Source of the DNA: UBA4421 sp028228615 | GTDB taxonomy: Bacteria; Pseudomonadota; Gammaproteobacteria; Pseudomonadales; Azotimanducaceae | Reading direction: 5' to 3' | Assembly (NCBI GenBank): GCA_028228615.1 | Contig: JAOJBS010000020.1 | Coordinates: forward strand, 1 to 45,196 | DNA length: 45,196 bases | Shown: positions 1-6,448 of the stretch, one piece after another | Position numbering within the stretch: position 1 is the stretch's first letter | Layout: every line of letters starts with the position of its first letter | Position numbers and translations under genes: made by a program | The notes under the pieces: model-generated | What the model saw: only the letters and a program-made list of their open reading frames with translations | Database searches by the model: none | What the model was told of the DNA's origin: nothing

Positions 1-2
1 GC

Positions 3-182
3 CATGGGTTTTTCGGGGGGTATGAGCCATCGGTAACTGATGCCAAGAATTTAGCTACAGTTGAAGCGCTAAGAAACGCGAATAAAATTTATAATAAACA
101 AGCAGACATGGTCGACGGTGCCAAAGAATTAGAAGACTTTTGCGACGCCCTACTAAACTTAAAAATTCGGCTTCGCAGATAA
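3..182 (+). CDS. C-terminal fragment of an unknown protein
   Basis: The frame beginning at base 3 is open from the window edge to a TAA at 180-182 and gives about 59 residues. The composition is charged and helix-prone (TDAKNLATVEALRNANKIYN, then KELEDFCDALLNLKIRLRR at the end), which is coding-like, and the other two frames stop within the first 35 bases. I recognise no family. The start lies outside the window. It sits in the accessory region to the left of the integrase, on the same strand as the next four genes. Confidence 0.5.
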   Translation, partial: HGFFGGYEPSVTDAKNLATVEALRNANKIYNKQADMVDGAKELEDFCDALLNLKIRLRR

Positions 183-326
183 ACTTTTGAAGAAAAACAT
201 GGTGGTATTGGGTTTAAAAATATATAGGCACAAGGTCAGTGGAGTGGAGATCGAATAGCAAAGAGCATCTTATTCTGAGTCGAAGGTTAGGCGTCGCTTA
301 AATCAAATTTGTAAAAGGTTGTTGGG

Positions 327-803
327 ATGTCGAAAGAGCGCGATGAAATGGCTAATGATAGGCATGAGAAGCTACAGGCATGGCTGAAAGATAATGTATT
401 GATTATTCCAGAGCCTAAAGTAATCACCCTGCATAATTTTAGTGTTGATTGGTCTGATTGGCGAGGGTCGTTTAGAGTTAAATTTGATGATTTTGAGATT
501 GAAGACGAACTTGATTTTGGGATCGAAATCACAGGACGCCCGACGTTTCATCTCCAAATCTTTACTTCTCCCCTTGGAGTTCCAGCAAGTTTCGCCTCTA
601 TAGAGATAACATCTAAAACCCATCAGGCTATAGGCATGGCATTGCAGCAAACTTTTCCTAGGTTAAAACCATTCGGACGAAACAGAGAAACTGGTATAGA
701 AATTACCATGTCATCTTCAATAAGCGACCGAATATCTGAGCATGAAGCTAACGCGGCCAAACTATTAGTGGTAGAAGGTTACTCAATCAGTGTTAGTACA
801 TAA
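327..803 (+). CDS. hypothetical protein, 158 aa
   Basis: I do not recognise this protein. It is soluble-looking, with no signal peptide or membrane segment. The N-terminal ~25 residues are charged and helical, the middle (about 30-100) is rich in alternating hydrophobic and acidic residues typical of beta strands (FRVKFDDFEIEDELDFGIEI), and the C-terminal part is mixed. The ATG at 327 has a weak AAAGG 8 nt upstream. It lies in the accessory segment with a macro-domain gene 66 bp downstream on the same strand; nothing seen links the two functionally. Confidence 0.6.
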   Translation: MSKERDEMANDRHEKLQAWLKDNVLIIPEPKVITLHNFSVDWSDWRGSFRVKFDDFEIEDELDFGIEITGRPTFHLQIFTSPLGVPASFASIEITSKTHQAIGMALQQTFPRLKPFGRNRETGIEITMSSSISDRISEHEANAAKLLVVEGYSISVST

Positions 804-869
804 AGCCTCAAACAACCGCACTGTATGTCAGCTCTCGGCCAGACTAATAAATGACAAGCCTGTTGGCTC

Positions 870-1352
870 ATGATTGAGCTCCTACGTGGTGATATTCTTT
901 CTATTGAAGCGGATGCAGCAGTAGTTTCAGCACACCCAACGCTGATTGCTGGCAGCGGCCTGTCGGGACATTTTCATAAAGGGGCTGGAGCCAATCTTGA
1001 AAAAGTGGCGCGACCACTGGGCCCGTTGACTCCCGGCAAATCAGTAGTGACAGCTGGCTTTGACCTTCAATTCTCTTTAGTGGTTCATGCAGTAGCCCCG
1101 AGATATATCTATGGCACCGCCGAGGAGGAAACACTTCTTCGCCAAACGTATTTATCCGTATTTAATCAAGAAGCATTGAAGCAAGTTAAGAGTGTCGTTT
1201 TTCCAGCTATTGGTGTCGGTGTTTATGGATGGCCTATACCGCTGGCAACATCAATCGCAGTAACTGCTCTGAAGGAAAGCCCTTTTAAAAAAACGATCGT
1301 TTGTCTCTTTGATCAGGACAATTACGACGCTTATCGAATGCTGCTTATCTGA
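870..1352 (+). CDS. macro-domain protein (ADP-ribose binding)
   Basis: A single macro domain fills the 160 residues. GDI at 7-9 and DAAVVSAHP at 15-23 match the first strand and loop. GSGLSGHFHKGAG at 28-40 matches the glycine-rich loop that holds ADP-ribose, and FPAIGVGVYGWP at 111-122 matches the second phosphate-binding loop (SISTGVYGYP in canonical members). The family binds or removes ADP-ribose and its acetyl esters. The usual NAAN of loop 1 is SAHP here, so the catalytic Asn of the MacroD/YmdB type is absent and the activity cannot be assumed. The ATG at 870 has no clear Shine-Dalgarno. It stands alone, without a recognisable ADP-ribosyltransferase (DarT-like) partner beside it. Confidence 0.82.
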   Translation: MIELLRGDILSIEADAAVVSAHPTLIAGSGLSGHFHKGAGANLEKVARPLGPLTPGKSVVTAGFDLQFSLVVHAVAPRYIYGTAEEETLLRQTYLSVFNQEALKQVKSVVFPAIGVGVYGWPIPLATSIAVTALKESPFKKTIVCLFDQDNYDAYRMLLI

Positions 1353-1382
1353 AATTATGTTAAAGCCACAGCTCGCTGACTC

Positions 1383-1434
1383 CACCCACAGTGTACCTCC
1401 CACTTCGGAGAAAGGCAGTCCTGCTGTGTGGGTG
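1383..1434 (+). terminator. long-loop hairpin after the macro gene
   Basis: CACCCACA at 1383-1390 is perfectly complementary to TGTGGGTG at 1427-1434. The 36-nt loop contains a second small stem (CTCC/GGAG). It lies 30 bp past the macro-domain stop. There is no T-run, so a terminator role is only a guess; it could equally be a protein-binding inverted repeat. Confidence 0.25.
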
Positions 1435-1549
1435 TTAATGGCTTGGAGGAAATTTTTAGACCTTACGAGTTTTGCATCAATAAACACCCGAGCGTTGGAC
1501 TAGCTCCGTCTGAGCATTTCCCTGTGGTCAAATGGTGTAAGGTTGACTA

Positions 1550-1786
1550 ATGGAAATTGAAAAGCTGAAAAACTATTTCCCCCACTCTTTTATCAAAAAG
1601 AGGGTACGAGGGATTGCTGTTAAAAGAGTTCGAAAAGACCTTATTCTGCACGGCAAGTCCGAAGATGACATTCCTGAATCAGATCTAGAGTATCTCTTGG
1701 CGGATGCTGAGGATTCTGTCTGGTCTGAGATAAGGCAGACTTCCTTGCTAGGCGTTTTGGCTATGCTTGGGCTCAACTTCTTCTAA
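1550..1786 (+). CDS. hypothetical protein, 78 aa, first of a coupled pair
   Basis: Unknown family. The N-terminal half is very basic (KKRVRGIAVKRVRKDL), the middle is acidic (DDIPESDLEYLLADAED), and the last ~15 residues are hydrophobic (LLGVLAMLGLNFF), suggesting a C-terminal membrane tail. AAGG lies 7 nt before the ATG. Its TAA overlaps the ATG of the next gene (TAATG at 1784-1788), so the two are very probably co-translated and their products may act together at the membrane. Confidence 0.6.
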   Translation: MEIEKLKNYFPHSFIKKRVRGIAVKRVRKDLILHGKSEDDIPESDLEYLLADAEDSVWSEIRQTSLLGVLAMLGLNFF

Positions 1787-2154
1787 TGTCAGTATATAGA
1801 TTCGCACGCGCTGCCGCGGTTTTGGCATTCCTGCGCAGATATCGTATAAAGGTTTTTTACATGCTGACGGCGATCGCCGTGGCCTTCGTTACTGACTGGC
1901 TTTACGAAGATGTGGCCAGTTATCTAGATGTGCACTCTCCGCAGTGGGCTCTTGTGGTTCTGTTAGTGAAGACAGTTATAGTCTATGCCGCTCTCTGCTT
2001 TTTAATTTGGCAGATTAGACCTTCTGAATGGCAACACCAACGTGAGTCAAAGGAAACTTCGGAACTCGAAGGTATAGTGTCGACTTCCAAACTTGCTAAG
2101 ATCGCTCAAAAAGAAAAATTGGAGAAACGCAGAGATGCCATCCTTCGTGGTTGA
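1786..2154 (+). CDS. hypothetical membrane protein, 122 aa, second of a coupled pair
   Basis: Two hydrophobic segments are visible, roughly residues 22-40 (KVFYMLTAIAVAFVTDWLY) and 56-77 (ALVVLLVKTVIVYAALCFLIW). They are followed by a charged cytosolic-looking tail with a KEKLEKRRDAILR end that could be coiled coil. The start overlaps the preceding stop by one base. I know no family for it. The two-gene layout of a small tail-anchored protein plus a two-helix membrane protein recalls small membrane modules on mobile islands, but no function is supported. Confidence 0.6.
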   Translation: MSVYRFARAAAVLAFLRRYRIKVFYMLTAIAVAFVTDWLYEDVASYLDVHSPQWALVVLLVKTVIVYAALCFLIWQIRPSEWQHQRESKETSELEGIVSTSKLAKIAQKEKLEKRRDAILRG

Positions 2155-2155
2155 C

Positions 2156-2173
2156 AGGACTTAAGGCAGTCCT
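2156..2173 (+). terminator. small hairpin just past the membrane gene
   Basis: AGGACT (2156-2161) and AGTCCT (2168-2173) form a perfect 6-bp stem with a 6-nt loop, starting 2 bp after the stop of the preceding gene. No U-tract follows, so it is a weak terminator candidate. Confidence 0.3.
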
Positions 2174-2519
2174 ACAGTTATGTGAATCACAGATTGTGAT
2201 GAACCATTTCACCGCGACTTTAACCCAGTAATTAACATAAATGACAATAGCCCGGCAATTCAGCCAATGGCCGGCTACAAGGTATCACTTTGCCAACAAT
2301 TGAAACCTGCCGTCAGCAATACGAAAGTCACTTCGGACACGAGATCGATTGGCAGACGAGCGGTTAAGTTTACGCGAACGAGTGGAAATTCTATTAATCA
2401 TGACACTAGACACTACCCTGGTGCCCACCCTGTCCATCCAAAAAACAATTAAAGTAATAAAGCGTAAAAGAGACTAAAACTAAAGTTGACTATCATCTCC
2501 GGCCAGGACGGCCAACTTT
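2174..2519. other. intergenic stretch between convergent genes
   Basis: No convincing gene was seen. A 61-codon plus-strand ORF (2267-2452) has poor composition and no ribosome site. Near the right end, AAAGTTG (about 2482) and CAACTTT (about 2512) are inverted, with GGCC repeats inside. Read on the minus strand this follows the terminase-like gene and could be its terminator. Confidence 0.35.
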
Positions 2520-2867
2520 TTACGCAACCAGACCATGGAGTCGGCACAGAGCATCTACGGCCAGCCGTTTTGCTGACGCATTGGTTGCCATTGCAAAGGC
2601 CTCATGAAGCATTCTTGTCGCGTTTAGCTTAGCTGCTCTGGCATCTAAACCCTCCTGCCACGAATACGACAGCACGTGACGACTGACGTCCTCTCTAAGC
2701 AAAAGACGATGAGCCGCCTGCTTAGCACCTTTTGATGAGTAACCCGCTTTTCTCGCAGCTTGAGCACCACGCCCTGATTCGGCAAAAAATTCTGCAAATT
2801 TTTTTTGACGAAAGTTCATTAACTTATTATAAATCAATAACTTAAGATTATTCAAGGCTTGCAACAT
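2520..2867 (-). CDS. phage terminase small subunit-like protein (Terminase_2 type)
   Basis: From the internal Met at 2819 the protein begins MNFRQKKFAEFFAESGRGAQ and continues AARKAGYSSKGAKQAAHRLL. This is the signature of the N-terminal helix-turn-helix DNA-recognition domain of small terminases (pattern: T-x-K-Q-x-x-F, then Q-A-A-x-x-A-G-Y, then A, then R-L-L). The rest is helical and Ala-rich. TerS recognises pac/cos DNA for packaging; isolated copies also occur on phage satellites and islands. The start is uncertain: the ATG at 2867 has GGGAG directly abutting it (too close), while the ATG at 2819 fits the family start but has no Shine-Dalgarno. The frame is also open further upstream to about 2990. 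No TerL, portal or capsid gene is in the window. Confidence 0.6.
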   Translation of the reverse strand: MLQALNNLKLLIYNKLMNFRQKKFAEFFAESGRGAQAARKAGYSSKGAKQAAHRLLLREDVSRHVLSYSWQEGLDARAAKLNATRMLHEAFAMATNASAKRLAVDALCRLHGLVA

Positions 2868-2949
2868 CTCCCTGCCATCCCAAACAGCTAGGGTATTCCC
2901 CCGATACGTCAGGATGAACCTAGTTTCGATAATCGCGTTTGGAACCTTG

Positions 2950-3069
2950 TCAGTAATCCCAGCGATTTGATAAAGAAAGTTTAGAAAGCTCTGAGAACAG
3001 TGACTTCAATTGACGCTGAAGCCAAAAAGCTTCAAGACAGCTCAGAAGATACAAACGTTCTTCAGCCAC
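2950..3069 (-). CDS. possible 39-aa small ORF between the TerS-like gene and the pseudogene
   Basis: A GTG at 3069-3067 is preceded by GGAG with 5-nt spacing. The reading frame gives MAEERLYLLSCLEAFWLQRQ, then LKSLFSELSKLSLSNRWDY and a TGA at 2952-2950. It is amphipathic, Leu-rich and helical. The good ribosome site argues for translation. Degraded genes on both sides argue that it could be the beginning of a larger, frameshifted gene. No family recognised. Confidence 0.3.
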   Translation of the reverse strand: MAEERLYLLSCLEAFWLQRQLKSLFSELSKLSLSNRWDY

Positions 3070-3092
3070 CTTTACTCCATTAGTTAAAACGT

Positions 3093-3413
3093 TTAGATGA
3101 TCTCTAACGTCAGAGCTTTCAGACCAGGTCTATTTTTCGTCTTATGGAAATCCAAAATATGCATCACTCTCACTAACTGACCATCGATTCCTTCGCTGAT
3201 CAAATTGGGAGGATCAAATGTATCTCCCACAAAATCAAATCCCTTTGCTGCCAACCTGATGTTTCCTTAGGCAAATTCACCAACGGGCACGCCTTGCACA
3301 ATACGAACGATTTGCTTGCCCTGTATTCCGCGGTTCTGAGCGTCAATTTTTATATCTTCTTGATTGAGCACGCCAATTTTTTCCTGAACTAACAAAACTT
3401 TGCCATTGTAATT
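3093..3413 (-). pseudogene. degraded unknown gene with an in-frame TAA, next to the integrase
   Basis: One minus-strand frame reads coherently for over 100 codons but is cut by a TAA at 3269-3267. Before the stop it gives NYNGKVLLVQEKIGVLNQ, EDIKIDAQNRGIQGKQIVRI and VQGVPVGEFA. After it, still in frame, come GNIRLAAKGFDFVGDTFDPP, NLISEGIDGQLVRVMHILDF and HKTKNRPGLKALTLEII, ending at a TAA at 3095-3093. Both halves have ordinary protein composition. There is no start codon: the 5' end runs into the integrase tail, so the front is missing. A decayed cargo or target gene is the simplest reading. A resemblance of the first half to BON domains is too weak to call. Confidence 0.45.
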
Positions 3414-3415
3414 AA

Positions 3416-4573
3416 CTAACTAACCAGAAAAGAATCCCAGGCGGCTAAAATTTCCCGACGCGATTCCAAAAGGCTAGAACGCAAATAAGCGGCTTCAACT
3501 TTGTTTTTGTTAGCGTGGGCTAAGCAGGCTTCTATAGCCCTACCGCCCCATTTGTTTTTCTCTTCAGCCCAATCCCTAAATGTCGACCTAAACCCGTGAA
3601 CCGTAGACGTCAGTTCAGGCGCTTTTTTCCGTAAAAAAAGTCGCATCGAATTGCTATTGATAGGACTATCAGACTTCAGGCCGGGAAATAAAAATGGATT
3701 TCCCGCCAATCGCGGCAAGTCAGCTAGGAGGGCAAACGCTTCTGGAGATAAAGGTACTTCGTGTGCCATGCCAGACTTCATACGCTCTGCTGGAACCGAC
3801 CAGATGCCCTTAGTTATGGAAACTTCATCCCACCGCGCTCCAACAACTTGCCCTGTGCGACCTACCGTTAGAATGAGAAACTGCAAAGCTTTCGCTGATA
3901 TCGCTGTTTCATCCTTTAACCAATCGTAGAAACCGTTCATTTGGTCTATCGGCATCGCCGCATGGTGCTCAATCGGAGATATCTTAGCGGGAGATGGCAG
4001 CAAATTTTCAAGCAGCCCAGCCCAAACAGCAGGGTTATGGTCAACGCGATGCCCCAAAGCAATAGACCAGCCTAAAACTTTTTCTATACGCCCACGCACG
4101 CGTTTAGCGGTCTCCGTTTTGTCCATCCAAATGGGCTCGACCACACTCAAAATATCTTGAACCGAGATATCTTTGACAGGGATTTTACCCAGCTTCGGAA
4201 TTGCATACGTTTGCAGGGTATTGCGCCATTGCTGCCGGTGCTTATTGTTTTTCCATTCGCGTTGCTTGCTTTCAATGAAGCGCTCGACAGCAAAAGCAAA
4301 CGTCACTTGTTGCTCTAAGCGCTGCAAGCGTCTTGATTCAATGGGGTCAACACCTTGGGCAACGAGTTGTCTTGCTTCGTCGCGAAGAACACGCGCCTGA
4401 CGCAAAGTGACATCAGGAAAACGCCCCAAACCCATGTCTCGCCGTTTACCGCTCAGCGTAAATCGGAAGATCCATTTTCTATTCAGTGATCTATCAACCT
4501 CAAGCCGCAGGCCTTGGCCATCACTTAAGACCGCTGCTTCACGACATGATTCGATCTGTCTAACGTTCAACAT
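3416..4573 (-). CDS. P4-type tyrosine recombinase / integrase
   Basis: This is a site-specific DNA recombinase that integrates and excises a mobile element. Numbered from the ATG at 4573 (385 aa), the N-terminal ~85 residues are the DUF4102/arm-binding domain (GLRLEVD, MGLGRFPDVTLRQAR). The core-binding domain follows (about 95-195), then the catalytic domain with R239 (TVGRTGQVVGARW), K266, H326 and R329 (STVHGFRSTFRDW), H353 (LAHANKNKVE) and the tyrosine nucleophile Y363 (EAAYLRS). All catalytic residues are present, so it is probably intact. A TTG at 4594 would add seven residues, but the ATG at 4573 has GGTGG upstream and fits family starts. No tRNA gene, the usual target of this class, is visible on either side. 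Confidence 0.93.
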   Translation of the reverse strand: MLNVRQIESCREAAVLSDGQGLRLEVDRSLNRKWIFRFTLSGKRRDMGLGRFPDVTLRQARVLRDEARQLVAQGVDPIESRRLQRLEQQVTFAFAVERFIESKQREWKNNKHRQQWRNTLQTYAIPKLGKIPVKDISVQDILSVVEPIWMDKTETAKRVRGRIEKVLGWSIALGHRVDHNPAVWAGLLENLLPSPAKISPIEHHAAMPIDQMNGFYDWLKDETAISAKALQFLILTVGRTGQVVGARWDEVSITKGIWSVPAERMKSGMAHEVPLSPEAFALLADLPRLAGNPFLFPGLKSDSPINSNSMRLFLRKKAPELTSTVHGFRSTFRDWAEEKNKWGGRAIEACLAHANKNKVEAAYLRSSLLESRREILAAWDSFLVS

Positions 4574-4893
4574 ATTCCACCGCCAGCCCCTCAATCAGCC
4601 CCTCACTTTGCGTGAGACATCCTGAATCGACCTGAATCTAAAGAAGGTGTAATATTACCATAAACTATTGTTTTAATTAACTTTTAATTATTTGATTAGC
4701 ACTTCATGAACCGTTAAAAGCCTACATATTGGCGGATAACTCTTCCGCCATTTCTGATCAAAAACTTTTTAAAAATCATAAATCTAGCGATTGGTTCTGA
4801 AGACCGCTTTGAACCTACCCTGTTTTGACTCCTTCTATGTTGGCGAAGGAATGATTGACCAAAAAACCCTCATGCCGGAGCATTGAACTCGTA
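4574..4893. promoter_or_regulatory. AT-rich region upstream of the integrase with paired direct repeats
   Basis: Three elements are visible. CCTGAATC occurs at 4621-4628 and 4631-4638, exactly 10 bp (one helical turn) apart. TTTTAATTA occurs at 4671-4679 and 4682-4690. An inverted pair TGGCGGA/TCCGCCA (4730-4736 and 4744-4750) forms a 7-bp stem with a 7-nt loop. Phased direct repeats upstream of an integrase are typical of arm-type sites or recombination-factor sites, but this is inference; no att duplication was found inside the window. Confidence 0.35.
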
Positions 4894-4946
4894 GCGTAGA
4901 ATTTTCCTGAAGCCCTGATCTTTCTTCTACGCAGTGGTCATCAGGG
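4894..4946 (+). promoter_or_regulatory. possible H-type pseudoknot in the leader of the DUF2855 gene
   Basis: Stem 1 is GCGTAGAA (4894-4901) with TTCTACGC (4925-4932), 8 perfect pairs. Stem 2 is CCCTGAT (4913-4919), inside the loop of stem 1, with ATCAGGG (4940-4946) downstream, 7 perfect pairs. The arms interleave, so both can form only as a pseudoknot; otherwise they form separately. Connecting segments are 11, 5 and 7 nt. The element ends 23 nt before the start codon at 4970, a position suited to control of translation. It matches no riboswitch class I recognise. Confidence 0.4.
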
Positions 4947-4969
4947 TGAAATAACGATGGTACCCCAAC

Positions 4970-6043
4970 ATGTCAGCAAACTTTGAAGTCTTACGAGATG
5001 ATCTACATCAAATTAGAACGGTAGAAACCCCGCCTTTAGTTCCGCAAACTGGCGAGCTAGTACTCCGCATCGAGAAATTTGCGCTTACGTCAAACAACAT
5101 AACCTACGGTGTTGCAGGCGACATCATAGGGTACTGGCAGTTCTTTCCAGCAGAGGGAGACTGGGGCCGCATACCAGTGTGGGGTATTGGCGAGGTAACA
5201 AGTAGTGAACACCCCAACGTTGAAATTGGCCAGCGCTTTTACGGTTACTTCCCAATGTCCCAAGAGCTAGTAGTGAAACCTGAAAAAGTCACCCAGCGCG
5301 GATTTGCTGACGCAAGCGAGCACCGCTCTGCGTTGCCGGTGGTCTATAACCAATACAGCCTCGTATCCCCTGAAAACGGATTCGCGCCCGAGTTCGATAA
5401 TCATACGATGGTTTATCGACCGTTGTTCACAACCTCATTTGTGCTGGACGATTATTTCGCCGACAACGAATTTTTTGGTGCTGACACTGTCATTTTGGGC
5501 AGCGCATCAAGTAAGACAGCTTTTGGATTGGCATTCATGCTTCAGCGTCGCGGTGGCAAGAAAGTGGTCGGCTTAACCTCCCAAGGCAACAAAGGCTTTG
5601 TAGAAAATTTAGGCCTCTATGATGAAGTGCTTTGTTACGACGAAGTAGAAAAACTGACTAGAGAGACCAGCGCCTACATTGATATGGCAGGCAACAAAGA
5701 CGTTCTTGCGCGTGTCCACCATCACCTGCGAGATAACCTTGTAAACAGTTGCGGCGTGGGCATTACCCACTGGGACGCCCTAGAGGGTGAAGATCCCGCA
5801 TCGTTACCCGGCGTAGAGCCGACAATGTTCTTTGCGCCAAGTCAAATTGTTAAGCGCAACAAAGAGCTAGGCCCCGAGGTTTATCAGCAAAAGATAGCTG
5901 CAGCGACCACCGCATTTTTTGCCTTAGTAGACGACTGGGTTTCCATTCAAGAGGCGCCCCTGAGCAACGTCGAACAAGTCTATCGAACAGTGCTGAATGG
6001 TCCGGCACCCGACATTGGCTATGTTGTCGTTAGCGAATTATAA
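4970..6043 (+). CDS. DUF2855 family protein (MDR-like oxidoreductase)
   Basis: At 357 residues it has the DUF2855 layout. The N-terminal part resembles the GroES-like domain of medium-chain dehydrogenases (PQTGELVLRIEKFALTSNNI with TYGVAGD, then VWGIGEV). The middle nucleotide-binding region reads DTVILGSASSKTAFGLAFML and later YIDMAGNKDVLARVH. No zinc ligands of classical alcohol dehydrogenases are evident. The reaction is unknown for the family; NAD(P)-dependent reduction is an inference from fold. It stands alone on the plus strand, after the possible leader RNA structure and before a convergent amidase. An out-of-frame ATG at 4956 stops early. Confidence 0.85.
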   Translation: MSANFEVLRDDLHQIRTVETPPLVPQTGELVLRIEKFALTSNNITYGVAGDIIGYWQFFPAEGDWGRIPVWGIGEVTSSEHPNVEIGQRFYGYFPMSQELVVKPEKVTQRGFADASEHRSALPVVYNQYSLVSPENGFAPEFDNHTMVYRPLFTTSFVLDDYFADNEFFGADTVILGSASSKTAFGLAFMLQRRGGKKVVGLTSQGNKGFVENLGLYDEVLCYDEVEKLTRETSAYIDMAGNKDVLARVHHHLRDNLVNSCGVGITHWDALEGEDPASLPGVEPTMFFAPSQIVKRNKELGPEVYQQKIAAATTAFFALVDDWVSIQEAPLSNVEQVYRTVLNGPAPDIGYVVVSEL

Positions 6044-6448
6044 CAATTCCTATTAGCCGATAAATTGACGGGTTAACAAAATGATCAAGTGTCTTCCGAC
6101 ACCGTAGCCTCGGAACGCGTCCCAAACATCGAACGCGAGCCACGTTCCCTAACGCTGCTATAAGATTGAGCTAAGTATTGACCTTGTTTTCTTTCGGAAC
6201 TTTGGGCCGAATGGCGGTCAATCGGCGCAGCACAAGTGACCTCCCCCTCCGCACGGAAGTTGCTTCTTTACAGTTCGACTAATACGCCCAAGTTCTGGCG
6301 CACCAGTTCTGTGACGATGTTGCGTTGCGCTCAGCTTCGCTCACAACAATTATCTTAAGTTGATCTGTTTTTCCATTTAGTGATTCAACTCAACTTTTGC
6401 TTATATGTCATTGCTTGAGCAGCAAACTGCCGAGCAGGCAGGCCGACC
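6044..6448. other. intergenic stretch between convergent genes
   Basis: No gene recognised. A small perfect hairpin GTGTC-TTCC-GACAC lies near 6089-6102, about 50 bp past the DUF2855 stop, without a T-run. Around 6325-6345 the repeat-like GCGCTCAGCTTCGCTC occurs once and nowhere else that I noticed. Confidence 0.3.

Noticed and set aside
327..1352. A DarTG-like toxin-antitoxin pair made of the 327 gene and the macro-domain gene.
   Set aside because: The 327 product shows no ADP-ribosyltransferase motifs, and the macro domain lacks the DarG catalytic pattern.
2267..2452. 61-codon plus-strand ORF.
   Set aside because: No ribosome site and no protein-like composition.
3270..3413. BON-domain identity for the first half of the pseudogene.
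   Set aside because: Only YNGKVLLV and the final turn resemble BON; the middle does not, and the in-frame continuation after the stop is not BON-like.
4574..4970. tRNA gene as attachment site of the integrase.
   Set aside because: No cloverleaf or T-loop GTTCGANTC could be found beside the integrase on either strand.
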